The notes beneath the pieces are model-generated. The model did no database searches and had not been told where the DNA came from. It saw nothing but the letters and a program-made list of their open reading frames with translations. Shown one piece after another: positions 26,245 to 34,361 of a DNA stretch of 48,747 nt (positions within the stretch are counted from its first letter, which is position 1; every line of letters begins with the position of its first letter). The stretch lies in NCBI GenBank assembly GCA_020060485.1, contig JAGVAB010000130.1, positions 1-48,747 on the forward strand, in the 5' to 3' direction. Origin of the DNA: Anaerolineales bacterium (GTDB lineage: Bacteria; Chloroflexota; Anaerolineae; Anaerolineales; Anaerolineaceae). The translations under genes and the position numbers were made by a program.

Positions 26245-27282
26245 TCAAACTCCTGTTTCCTGATTTATTTCCATGCCCAGGGCTTTGAGCATGGCGGCAT
26301 AGCGTGGCGGTTCTTCATCGAAAATATAGTTGACTGGCATGACAACCACACCGCTTCCGCCAATGGTGCGCAGTTCGCCGATCGTTCGTACCAGTTCATT
26401 GCGCGGCACGATGATGTTTACCGCATACCAGTTGGGGTCTTGCTCGCGCACGATGACGCGTGAGATGGTGGGGCCTTGCAGACCGGTGATGGAACATTGT
26501 TCAAATATGCGGTTGGCTATGGTCTCGGGCGAGCTGCCGCGCATGTTGGCGAAGATGGCCAGATTTTCGGTGGCACGCAGATAAGCTTCAATGTATTCCA
26601 GAAGCTGACGGGCGATGCTCAGGGCCAGGGGGTTTTCCTGCAGAGACTGCCGGTTGCCAACCAGAACAGCCTGGGATCTAAGAATGACGCCGTCCTCGAG
26701 AGGGCGCAAACGGTTGTCGCGCAAGGTTTGGCCGGACGATACCAGGTCGGAGATCATGTCGGCATAGCCAATGGTGGGCGCCGTTTCGAGAGTGCCCTCT
26801 GCCGAGATGATGTCATGCTTGATCCCCAGACGATCCAGATATCTGGCAGTCAGATTGGTGAATTTGGTGGCCACGCGCAGGGGTTGGGGCATAGCTTTGG
26901 CGCGGGCTTTGAGGGTTTCGATGGAATGCACATCCTGCCATTCTTCGGGGACGGCCAGTGAGAGGGCACAGCCGCCGAACTTGAGGTCATCATGCAGGAT
27001 GAGGATCTGATTGCCATGCTCCCTTTTTTCTTCAAGAATATCCAAACCGGTGATGCCAAATTCGACGCTGCCGTCACTCACAGAGGCGACAATATCGCCA
27101 GGGCGTTGAAAAAGAATGACAAGATCAGGCAGGCTGGGGATGCGAGCTTCGTATTGGCGGGGATTGGGTTTGTAAACCTTTAATCCGCAGGCGCTGAGCA
27201 GTTCCAGGCTGTCATCACAAAGACGGCCTTTTGAGGGCAGGGATAAACGGATAATTGGTTTTTCTGCTGAAATGTTCGTCAT
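26245..27282 (-). CDS. hisG: ATP phosphoribosyltransferase, long form
   Basis: A 345-residue first enzyme of the pathway (ATP + PRPP to PR-ATP). IRLSLPSKGRL at the start, then the PRPP-binding loop in SAEGTLETAPTIG, are characteristic. Length and the C-terminal extension after about residue 225 (with ISRVIVREQDPNWYAVNIIVP) indicate the long form with an ACT-like domain for histidine feedback inhibition, so hisZ is not needed. AAGGAG fixes ATG 27282. Expression is controlled by the upstream His-codon leader and attenuator. Confidence 0.97.
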   Translation of the reverse strand: MTNISAEKPIIRLSLPSKGRLCDDSLELLSACGLKVYKPNPRQYEARIPSLPDLVILFQRPGDIVASVSDGSVEFGITGLDILEEKREHGNQILILHDDLKFGGCALSLAVPEEWQDVHSIETLKARAKAMPQPLRVATKFTNLTARYLDRLGIKHDIISAEGTLETAPTIGYADMISDLVSSGQTLRDNRLRPLEDGVILRSQAVLVGNRQSLQENPLALSIARQLLEYIEAYLRATENLAIFANMRGSSPETIANRIFEQCSITGLQGPTISRVIVREQDPNWYAVNIIVPRNELVRTIGELRTIGGSGVVVMPVNYIFDEEPPRYAAMLKALGMEINQETGV

Positions 27283-27318
27283 GTTTGCTCCTTGAGGTGG
27301 ATCAAAATCCACGTGAAC

Positions 27319-27350
27319 CAAATAAAAAACTCCCCGTTTTACCGGGGAGT
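27319..27350 (-). terminator. Attenuator terminator of the his operon
   Basis: On the minus strand an 8-bp perfect stem, ACTCCCCG with CGGGGAGT, a 6-nt loop and TTTTTTATTT. It lies between the His-rich leader peptide and hisG, 37 nt before the start codon. Its 5' arm (27349-27342, CTCCCCGG) can instead pair with CCGGtGGAG at 27406-27398 inside the leader-peptide gene, forming an 8-bp antiterminator with one bulge. Confidence 0.92.
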
Positions 27351-27374
27351 GTGTGCATGCGATCTACAGAGGGA

Positions 27375-27458
27375 CTAAAGGCTAAAACACACCAAACCTC
27401 CACCGGTGGGGGCTACAGGATGCTTGGTATGGTGATGAAAGCAGGCTCGTTTAATCAT
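27375..27458 (-). CDS. hisL: Histidine operon leader peptide
   Basis: A 27-codon gene starting MIKRACFHHHTKH, with three consecutive His codons (8-10) and a fourth at codon 13, ending in TAG before the attenuator. There is no Shine-Dalgarno; the ATG lies nine bases after a TATAAA -10 box, so translation would start on a leaderless or nearly leaderless mRNA. The His-codon segment CATACCAA (27431-27424) can pair with TTGGTGTG (27395-27388), giving the protector stem; a ribosome stalled at the His codons would block this and free the antiterminator arm. The arrangement is that of the enterobacterial his and trp attenuators. Too short for standard gene finding. Confidence 0.9.
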   Translation of the reverse strand: MIKRACFHHHTKHPVAPTGGGLVCFSL

Positions 27459-27467
27459 AATGGGGCA

Positions 27468-27496
27468 TTTATACCAGCAAGCGCGGAATTCGTCAA
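27468..27496 (-). promoter_or_regulatory. Promoter of the his operon
   Basis: On the minus strand TTGACG, a 17-bp spacer and TATAAA. Transcription would start near 27461, about three bases before the hisL ATG. The 300-bp region to the divergent gene at 27759 otherwise holds only that gene's promoter and operator. Confidence 0.85.
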
Positions 27497-27665
27497 CCAG
27501 CGGAGAGAAAACGCACATGGTTTATTCGGAATGCAAGGTTCGCAAAAAAAATATAGTGAACATGAGAACCATAAGAAAACGCTTATGGAAGGGTGGCGGA
27601 AATTGATGAGAATGTTGCCCCACTTCTGAAAGCGAACTGCAAAGCAAATGAAAGCGGATGTGCGG

Positions 27666-27694
27666 TTGACTGCCTTGCAGCATTGGATTATCAT
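27666..27694 (+). promoter_or_regulatory. Promoter of the ArsR-type operon
   Basis: TTGACT, a 17-bp spacer and TATCAT. Predicted +1 is near 27701, inside the palindromic operator at 27697-27724. Confidence 0.75.
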
Positions 27695-27696
27695 CG

Positions 27697-27724
27697 AAAT
27701 GATTAGATATATATCTAATCATTT
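27697..27724. promoter_or_regulatory. 28-bp perfect palindrome, likely autoregulatory operator
   Basis: A perfect 28-bp AT-rich inverted repeat whose core is ATTAGATATATATCTAAT. It begins two bases after the -10 box and spans the predicted transcription start. ArsR/SmtB regulators bind AT-rich 12-2-12 inverted repeats in such positions, and the first gene of the transcript encodes an ArsR-type helix-turn-helix, so autorepression is the natural reading. Binding itself is inferred. Confidence 0.8.
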
Positions 27725-27758
27725 ATGCCTGAACGATGTGATACATGGAGTCTTGTGT

Positions 27759-28823
27759 ATGTCAAATATCACCTGGGAAAGCGGTACGGCGTTTGACTTG
27801 TTCGTCAGCCTGTGCGTGTTGACCAACCCGGCACGTTATGGACTGCGCCCGACTTGGGCGGCCGGCGTGCGGTCAAGATTGCCACTGGAGGACCGAACTA
27901 CCCTTGAAAGGGTTCAACCCTGGGTGCTGGTGCCCATTGCCTGGTTGATGAACCTGGATGCAAAACCCAAGTCTGCCCAGGCTGCATTGGCTGCTCTGGA
28001 GGGCCTGCCGCCGGAAGAGCGTCTTTCGGCGTTGACCATCAATCCAGCGGTTATAGCTGCGGAAGTGGTGGATATCTTGCAGGGAACGGAGCGTCGTGGC
28101 AATTGGGATACCGGTGAGCAGGCACAGATAAAGGCACAGTACCGAAAACGAAATATCAGCTTAAATCCAGACCAGATGGAAAGCCTGATGAATGCCTGGC
28201 GAGAGCCACGACAATTTGGGGAACGGTATCTGCAGGCATTGAAGAATTATTATGAAGTTTTCTTTGCCGAAGACGAGAAGCATATCCAGCCGGTATTGTC
28301 GGCAGGGCTGGCTAAAGCGCAGACAGCGGCAGAAGATATGCCACTTGAACAGCTTTTAGAGACACTCTCGAGAGGTGTGCAATTTACGGAATATTTTCAG
28401 GGCGGTCAGAGCCTGGAATTTGTGTTGGCGCCATCCTGCTGGAGCAGCCCGCTGATCTTTGTCAATCGCCTCAGTGAGGACAGGGTGGGCCTGGTGTTTG
28501 GTTGTAGGGAGGATAAGGAAAGCCTGGTGCCGGGCGAGGCTGTGCCGCCGGTATTGAAAGCACGATTGAAAGCTTTGGCTGATCCGACCCGGCTGCGCAT
28601 TCTGCGGTATCTGGCCGAAACCCCGCTGCCCCCCAGCCAATTGGCAAGGAAGCTGCGTTTGCGTCCACCAACTGTGGTGCATCATCTGAACCAACTGCGT
28701 CTGGCAGGTCTGGTGCACATCATTTTGTTGGGTGAAGAAAAACGCTGCTATGCCTTTCGGAGAGAAGGGGTTGAGGATACTCTGGAAAACACGCTGAAAT
28801 TCATTACTGGTGATGAGGACTAA
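27759..28823 (+). CDS. ArsR-type winged-helix regulator with a large N-terminal domain
   Basis: A 354-residue protein. The C-terminal 90 residues are an ArsR-family winged helix (LKALADPTRLRILRYL, then PPSQLARKLRLRPPTVVHHLNQLRLAGLV, near 270-325). The N-terminal 260 residues have no domain I recognise, are soluble and alpha-helical, and contain no cysteine cluster for metal sensing, so the ligand is unknown. GGAG precedes ATG 27759; the frame is open upstream but that part lies across the promoter and operator. First gene of a rightward operon of five; probably represses it through the palindrome at 27697-27724. Confidence 0.85.
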   Translation: MSNITWESGTAFDLFVSLCVLTNPARYGLRPTWAAGVRSRLPLEDRTTLERVQPWVLVPIAWLMNLDAKPKSAQAALAALEGLPPEERLSALTINPAVIAAEVVDILQGTERRGNWDTGEQAQIKAQYRKRNISLNPDQMESLMNAWREPRQFGERYLQALKNYYEVFFAEDEKHIQPVLSAGLAKAQTAAEDMPLEQLLETLSRGVQFTEYFQGGQSLEFVLAPSCWSSPLIFVNRLSEDRVGLVFGCREDKESLVPGEAVPPVLKARLKALADPTRLRILRYLAETPLPPSQLARKLRLRPPTVVHHLNQLRLAGLVHIILLGEEKRCYAFRREGVEDTLENTLKFITGDED

Positions 28824-28832
28824 AGTCAAAAC

Positions 28833-30125
28833 ATGGCATTGAAAACCTTTAAAGTTGCAAAAAAGCTATACAAGGCGGGTGGATTGTATGTCCGGCGTAT
28901 GGGACAATTCCAGCGCAATGCGCGCCGATACCTGGTCAGCGTGGCGTTAACTGGTGCGGCCATGGGAATTTATAATCTGCTGTTCAATTTTTTTGTGCTC
29001 AGCCTTGGCTATGATGAAGCTTTTCTGGGAAAACTGGTTTCTCTGAACCAGATGAGCATTGTGGTTACAGCCATTTTTTCCAATTTTCTTATCAGCAGAC
29101 TAAATCGGAAATGGGTCCTGTTTGGCGGTATTCTGGTGACGGCGCTGTCGGTGGCGGTGATGGTGTTATTTCCATTGCTCTGGGTGATCGTATTGATGAG
29201 TGCAGTTTTTGGTGGAGCACAATGCCTGATCACAATTTCGATTGCACCTTTTTTGATGGAAAGCAGCGGGGAGGAAGAACGCGCATATTTATTCAGCGCC
29301 GCCTTTGCCTTGCAGATGGCTGCAACTTTCGCCGGGAACTGGGCTGGGGGACGGTTGCCCAGTTGGCTATTGAGGAATGGCTGGACGCTTGATGCTGAAG
29401 CAGGTTACCGGACTGCACTGCTGGTGATGGTCTTGTTGACCCTGATCGGGTTACTGCCCATCCTCCGAATTCGAACCCTGCCCATCAAGCAGAAGCTCGG
29501 CAATGGCGGAAATATCTTGCCTGTTATTCTTCATCACTGGCGGCATTTTGGCAAGTTGATGACACCTGTGCTGTTAACCTCGCTGGGTGCAGGTTTGATC
29601 ATGCCATTTATGAATGTATTTTTCCGCCATATGCATCACCAATCAGACCAGAATATTGGCCTGGTCTTTGCCGGCGGCTCGCTGGCGATGGGGCTGGGTA
29701 TGCTCCTGGCGCCTCCGCTGGCAGAAAAATTTGGCAAAGTTCAGTTATTCGCTTTGAGCCGGGGTTTTTCCCTGCCGTTTTTGGTGATCCTGGCCATTTC
29801 GCCCTGGTTTGTGTTGAGTGCGTTAGCGTATAACGTGCGCATCATGTTAATGAACATGGCCGGCCCGGTATATCAGAACTTTGTCATGGAAGACGTAGAG
29901 CAGGATTTACGACCAGCGGCTTCCAGTATGCTGACTGTGTTTGGCAGCCTGGGTTGGGGGCTTAGTTCGATGCTTAGCGGTTGGATACAGGTGCGGTACG
30001 GTTTTGGACCAGCCTTTGTGGGGGCTGGCATTGGTTATGCATTGGGCGTTTTTTCTTCCTGGTGGTTCTTCCTGCGGCCGCAGAAACTTACCGCCAGCAA
30101 ACAACCGCAGGCAGTCAGCAGTTGA
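28833..30125 (+). CDS. Major facilitator superfamily transporter
   Basis: A 430-residue membrane protein with about 12 hydrophobic segments and a basic cytoplasmic N-terminus (about 30 residues). The loop between helices 2 and 3 reads ISRLNRKWVLFGG, the usual MFS motif A position. It resembles efflux-type members, but the substrate is not evident. It starts nine bases after the regulator gene, so it is co-transcribed and presumably de-repressed with it. Confidence 0.85.
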   Translation: MALKTFKVAKKLYKAGGLYVRRMGQFQRNARRYLVSVALTGAAMGIYNLLFNFFVLSLGYDEAFLGKLVSLNQMSIVVTAIFSNFLISRLNRKWVLFGGILVTALSVAVMVLFPLLWVIVLMSAVFGGAQCLITISIAPFLMESSGEEERAYLFSAAFALQMAATFAGNWAGGRLPSWLLRNGWTLDAEAGYRTALLVMVLLTLIGLLPILRIRTLPIKQKLGNGGNILPVILHHWRHFGKLMTPVLLTSLGAGLIMPFMNVFFRHMHHQSDQNIGLVFAGGSLAMGLGMLLAPPLAEKFGKVQLFALSRGFSLPFLVILAISPWFVLSALAYNVRIMLMNMAGPVYQNFVMEDVEQDLRPAASSMLTVFGSLGWGLSSMLSGWIQVRYGFGPAFVGAGIGYALGVFSSWWFFLRPQKLTASKQPQAVSS

Positions 30126-30149
30126 GCACAACTGCTAATCTCATTTTTT
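30117..30149 (+). terminator. Possible terminator or partial attenuator after the MFS gene
   Basis: AGCAGTTG and CAACTGCT form a perfect 8-bp stem with a 4-nt loop. A run of six T begins seven bases after the stem, farther than in a strong terminator, so it may only reduce expression of the downstream genes. Confidence 0.45.
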
Positions 30150-30163
30150 ACAGGAACTGAAGC

Positions 30164-31090
30164 ATGGCACTCTCACAGATCAGGGGTGAAGTATTTGCAA
30201 TATTGGCAGCATTTTTATGGGCGATTTCAACCGTTTTATTCGAACGATTGGGAAAAAAGATCCGCCCGATTGAGATGAATCTTTTGAAAGGCGTGATTGC
30301 GGCAATTCTGCTGGGCGGTACGCTGGTTTTGTTGCGCGAACCGCTGGATAGCTTGCAGCCATTGGGATTGACTGTACTTTTGATCAGCGGTGCGATTGGC
30401 ATTGGCATTGGCGATACAGCTTTTTTTGAGGCCTTGAAAGACCTGGGCGCACGCCGAACCCTGCTGCTCAGCACATTGGCTCCTCCCATGACGGCGCTGT
30501 TGGCCCTGATCTTTTTGGGAGAAAGCCTGGTATCAACGGCATGGCTGGGTATTTTGATCACAGTGGGTGGGGTGGCGTGGGTCATTGCCGAGCAAAAGCG
30601 GAATGGCAGCGGGCCGGCGAATACGGATGGAACGTTCGAACTGAATCCGATCCGCGGTGTGGCATTTGGTGTGCTGGCATCTCTATCACAGGCGGTTGGA
30701 CTGGTGCTTTCGCGGTACGCGTTCAGCTTTTCCGCAATCAGTCCTTTGCAGAGCGCCATTTTACGCCTGATTGCCGGGTCAGTGGTGGTGTATGGGTATA
30801 TCAAATTGAGGAGACAACCTTTGGGTGAGTGGCGAAAGCGGCCCAATATCTGGCGAACCTGGCTGATGCTCCTGCTGGTGGCATTTGTTGGGGCGTATGT
30901 GTGCATCTGGCTGCAACAGGTGGCGGTGAGACTATCTCCGGCTGGCATTGCCCAGACCCTGATGGCCACCAGTCCGCTCTTTGTGCTGCCTATTTCTGCA
31001 TTGCGCGGCGAAAAACTGAGCCTGCGGGCGGTATTGGGGGCTGTTGTTTCGGTATTGGGGATCATGTTATTATTCGGTTTATTTGGATAG
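30164..31090 (+). CDS. EamA family transporter (DMT superfamily)
   Basis: A 308-residue protein with ten hydrophobic segments arranged as two EamA repeats (about 7-135 and 160-305). GDTAFFEALKDLGARRTLLLSTLAPPMTALLALIFLGE is typical of the first repeat. Members export amino acids, metabolites or drugs; substrate not evident. AGGA lies eight bases before the ATG. It lies 38 bp after the MFS gene on the same strand. A paralogue is at 42335-43237. Confidence 0.88.
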   Translation: MALSQIRGEVFAILAAFLWAISTVLFERLGKKIRPIEMNLLKGVIAAILLGGTLVLLREPLDSLQPLGLTVLLISGAIGIGIGDTAFFEALKDLGARRTLLLSTLAPPMTALLALIFLGESLVSTAWLGILITVGGVAWVIAEQKRNGSGPANTDGTFELNPIRGVAFGVLASLSQAVGLVLSRYAFSFSAISPLQSAILRLIAGSVVVYGYIKLRRQPLGEWRKRPNIWRTWLMLLLVAFVGAYVCIWLQQVAVRLSPAGIAQTLMATSPLFVLPISALRGEKLSLRAVLGAVVSVLGIMLLFGLFG

Positions 31091-31104
31091 CCCAGGAGCT
31101 GCTT

Positions 31105-31653
31105 ATGCATGAAAAAAGATTTGATGGAGAACCAGATCGCTTGCGCTCAGCGGCGCGGGTGGCCTTGCTGGAGGTTGAAAAAGTCGTCAATATCGTTTTG
31201 GATGGAATTGAGGCATCCAGCATGGTGGACGTAGGCACAGGCAGCGGTTTGTTTCTCGAGATATTTCAAAAGCAAGGGTTACGGACAGCGGGATTGGATG
31301 TTTCGCCAAAAATGCTGGAACTTGCCAGACAGCATCTGCCGGATACCGATTTACGCACAGGCATTGCCGAAGCGTTGCCTTTCCCCGACGGATTTTGTGA
31401 TGTGGTGTTCATGGGCCTTGTGCTGCATGAGACAGACGCACCGTTGCAGGCGCTAAAAGAGGCGAGGCGGGTGGGACGGGTGCGGACGGCGGCATTGGAG
31501 TGGCGGTATATTGCCGATCAGGAATTTGGGCCGCCACTTGAACACCGTCTGTCGGAGGAGGATATCCAGAAATGGGGTGAACAGGCTGGCTTTGTACGAT
31601 TTGGGAGCCATGCATTACAGCACCTGGTATTGTACATTCTGGATGTGAAGTAG
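31105..31653 (+). CDS. Class I SAM-dependent methyltransferase
   Basis: A 182-residue Rossmann-fold methyltransferase. VDVGTGSGLFLEIF (motif I, near 41-54), GLDVSPKMLELARQ, then AEALPFPDGFCDVVFMGLVLHE (post-I and motif IV) are clear. AGGAG upstream of ATG 31105 fixes the start; the frame is open farther back within the EamA gene. It lacks the cysteines of arsenite methyltransferases. Substrate unknown; the operon context suggests modification of the compound that the two transporters handle, which is inference. Confidence 0.88.
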   Translation: MHEKRFDGEPDRLRSAARVALLEVEKVVNIVLDGIEASSMVDVGTGSGLFLEIFQKQGLRTAGLDVSPKMLELARQHLPDTDLRTGIAEALPFPDGFCDVVFMGLVLHETDAPLQALKEARRVGRVRTAALEWRYIADQEFGPPLEHRLSEEDIQKWGEQAGFVRFGSHALQHLVLYILDVK

Positions 31654-31683
31654 ACTCTGAGGCATGAAAGTTGGAGGGCAAAA

Positions 31684-32544
31684 ATGACCGAAATTCTGAT
31701 TGATGTCGAAATCTGTACTGGATGCGGGGGGTGTGCGGCGGTATGCAATGTAACCCAGGTCTATAAAATGCAGGACGGCAAGGCAGTTGCAGTTTCGGCC
31801 CGGCGCTGCTGGGAATGCGGGCAGTGTGTGGCGGTGTGCCCGGTGGATGCCATTAACCATTCTGCTTTTCCACTGGAGGCATGCCCGCAGGTTGCGCCGT
31901 TCTTGGCGGCAGAAGTTGAACGATTATCCATTGCTTTGCAAAGCCGCCGATCGGTGCGGGTTTACAAAACCCAACCTGTTCCCCGTGAGATGGTCGAGCA
32001 GCTGATCCAAATTGCGCGAAGCGCACCGAGTGCGAAAAACCGACAAGTGGTGGACTGGATTGCTGTTGATAACAGGGAAACGATTGCTGACCTGGGCCGG
32101 AAGACGGTGACGGCATTGGCGCTCATTGCCAAGAGACTGAGAAAACGGGCCGAAAAGCCCGGAGTAGCAGAAGAAGAACTGCGCCAGATGCTGGCGGACG
32201 CCAAGTCGCTGGAATTTTTGGAGCGCAAACAAGACAGGGGAGAGGATGCAGTCTTCTTTGGTGCCCCGGTGCTGCTGATGGCGCACGTTCCACCGGGCGA
32301 GTTTGGCGTGGCAGATGCGGTGTATGCAGCGTACAGCTTGATGCTGGCGGCGCATATTCATGGTTTGGGGACATGCCAGATCGGGTATTTTTCGTTGGCC
32401 TTACGGCACAACAGGACATTGCGCACACAGGTGGGCGTGCCCAAAGGACGCGAAATTGTTTTGGCGATGGTGCTGGGGTACCCGCAGTATCGCTACCGGC
32501 GGGCAATTCCGCGAAGACCGCATGAAGTGGTTTGGGGGGATTGA
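31684..32544 (+). CDS. Ferredoxin-nitroreductase fusion protein
   Basis: A 286-residue protein. The N-terminal 60 residues hold two complete 4Fe-4S motifs (C11, C14, C17, C21 and C42, C45, C48, C52-P). The remainder is an FMN-binding nitroreductase domain (RSVRVYKTQPVPREMVEQLIQIARSAPSAKNRQ, near 79-115). Such fusions are common in anaerobes and reduce nitro, quinone or flavin substrates with electrons from the clusters. GGAGG precedes the ATG. Last gene of the ArsR-led operon, 30 bp after the methyltransferase. Confidence 0.92.
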   Translation: MTEILIDVEICTGCGGCAAVCNVTQVYKMQDGKAVAVSARRCWECGQCVAVCPVDAINHSAFPLEACPQVAPFLAAEVERLSIALQSRRSVRVYKTQPVPREMVEQLIQIARSAPSAKNRQVVDWIAVDNRETIADLGRKTVTALALIAKRLRKRAEKPGVAEEELRQMLADAKSLEFLERKQDRGEDAVFFGAPVLLMAHVPPGEFGVADAVYAAYSLMLAAHIHGLGTCQIGYFSLALRHNRTLRTQVGVPKGREIVLAMVLGYPQYRYRRAIPRRPHEVVWGD

Positions 32545-32632
32545 AGAGCTTGGGAATAAATGTGAGGCTAGCGATAATAATCTGCTGGTAAAAATATTGG
32601 GGTCATGGGTTATTTGAGAACAGGAGACCAAA

Positions 32633-34258
32633 ATGAAAAAGATCATTTTTATCAAAAGAATCGTTTTTGCTTTTTCACTTATTGCTGTGCTAAACTCGGG
32701 TTGTAGACCAAAGATAAATGCCAGTGTGGAAGAGCCACTGGAAGTAATCAATACCCAAACTGCCATAAGTGTACCCTTAGCTACAAGTACACCAACAAGC
32801 CTTCCCTTGCCAAAACCAGAAACGAAAGTGCCGCAGGTGATCCTGACTGATGGCTCAACCAAACAAGTGGACAGTGTTTGTTTAATGACACTACTGCCTC
32901 AGGTTGGAGAACCCAGTTACCAACCAGTTGCAGAAGCTGTCACAAAAACTTTGGAGCGAGCCAATATCCGGGTCATGGAAACTGACCAACCATGTGATGC
33001 TGAACTCTTTATCAATATGAGCTTCACTCCAAAAGGAGATTATTACACCTCGGGAAATGAAACCTGCTATGTGGATACCGGAGTTGTGATGATCGGAGTC
33101 ATCTCGTTGACTGTTAATGGATACTCACCAATGGGCATTGATCTTTACCAGTCACAACCGCTCCCGGAGAAAATCACCACATGTGAATATTCCACGCCGT
33201 ATAACATGGTATGGAAAGGGCCGCTGATAGATGCGCTTTCAGAATTCTGGGGAATGCAAATCCTGGCTTATGCACAAGGTGTTGAGGAATTTGAAGGGGT
33301 GGCTGTAAACCGGCTGCGAAATTTATCTCTTCGGGACCGTTATTCTATCAGCTCACAGGAGATCAACGAGATAATCCCAATTCTGCTTTTAACATTATCT
33401 GATGGGGATCCGGCAAGTCGCGCTGATTCGGCAAAAATACTTGGAGATATAGGACCAGAAAGCTATTCTGCGATCCCGTTTATCCTTCAAAACCTTGAAA
33501 GCGAAGAAAGTGAATATAATCGCAATGTATATTTTGAGGCTTTGAGAGAAATCTCTGGAATCGATCTTGGAACGGAACTTGATCAATGGGAAGAATTGTG
33601 GAACGCTGTTGAACTAGAAAACCCAGTCTCATTTGATGCTGTTTTATCATCCACGGGAACAAGAACATACCGTGAAGACTTTTCCCTAAATATGAATAAT
33701 TGGGAAATTGGAAAAGATATAGACGACTTTGGTGAAATTACTCGTGAATTTAGAGATGGAAAATATCGGGTTTCGATGACCAGCCTGATGGATTATTATG
33801 CTTCCATTACAACTATTCCGGTCATTAGCGCAAAAGATTTTATCTTGACATTTGATGTTACGGTTATTGAAAGCACATTTACTCCCGGCAATATGCACTT
33901 GTATTTGAATTTTCGTGAGGTGGATGGATTAACTGGAAGACATTATTGCCTGAATCTACTCGATGATGGTTCGGCTTATTTGGAACTATGGCCGACTGAG
34001 AATTGGCAGGATATCGTGACTCTCTGGAGTCATGACCCAAACAGATTATTCGCCTTTTCGAATGGCGTGACCAATACAATTTCAATTGAGGTGAATGGCT
34101 CAACGATCACTGTCTTCGTAAACGGAGAGAAAGTAGATTCCGTAACGGACACAATCATCAATGATCAAGGTACTATTAGTATTGGGCTTTTGTTATACAA
34201 AACAAATGAAAAGGTTGGAATTGAATTTGATAATCTAATCATTCAAGAAATTCAATAA
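32633..34258 (+). CDS. AT-rich lipoprotein with HEAT-like repeats and a C-terminal jelly-roll-like domain
   Basis: A 541-residue predicted lipoprotein: a signal peptide ends at the lipobox cysteine C24 (VLNSGC), followed by a Ser/Thr/Pro-rich linker. Residues about 245-320 include a HEAT-like pair (LTLSDGDPASRADSAKILGDIGPES). Residues about 345-541 resemble LamG/DUF1080-type beta sandwiches (EDFSLNMNNWEIG..., EVNGSTITVFVNGEKV), which bind carbohydrates in other proteins. Base composition is visibly more AT-rich than its neighbours, suggesting recent acquisition or different constraints. AGGAG precedes the ATG. Function unknown; probably anchored outside the cytoplasmic membrane. Confidence 0.8.
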   Translation: MKKIIFIKRIVFAFSLIAVLNSGCRPKINASVEEPLEVINTQTAISVPLATSTPTSLPLPKPETKVPQVILTDGSTKQVDSVCLMTLLPQVGEPSYQPVAEAVTKTLERANIRVMETDQPCDAELFINMSFTPKGDYYTSGNETCYVDTGVVMIGVISLTVNGYSPMGIDLYQSQPLPEKITTCEYSTPYNMVWKGPLIDALSEFWGMQILAYAQGVEEFEGVAVNRLRNLSLRDRYSISSQEINEIIPILLLTLSDGDPASRADSAKILGDIGPESYSAIPFILQNLESEESEYNRNVYFEALREISGIDLGTELDQWEELWNAVELENPVSFDAVLSSTGTRTYREDFSLNMNNWEIGKDIDDFGEITREFRDGKYRVSMTSLMDYYASITTIPVISAKDFILTFDVTVIESTFTPGNMHLYLNFREVDGLTGRHYCLNLLDDGSAYLELWPTENWQDIVTLWSHDPNRLFAFSNGVTNTISIEVNGSTITVFVNGEKVDSVTDTIINDQGTISIGLLLYKTNEKVGIEFDNLIIQEIQ

Positions 34259-34361
34259 TGGTTATATGTTGCGCTGCATGATCATAAAAATCGAAACTGC
34301 TCATTCATAAAAAAGTCCATAACCAGGCGAATAGGTAGATGGGAAAATAGTACAAACCTTT

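Noticed and set aside
27319..27460. T-box(His) before hisG
   Set aside because: No T-box sequence (AGGGUGGNACCGCG-like) is present; the His-codon peptide explains the terminator better.
30148..31110. Minus-strand open frame of 320 codons
   Set aside because: Exact shadow of the EamA gene; Arg/Ser/Pro-rich translation without a fold.
31105..31653. Arsenite methyltransferase (arsM) next to an ArsR-type gene
   Set aside because: The conserved cysteines of ArsM are absent and no other ars gene is nearby.
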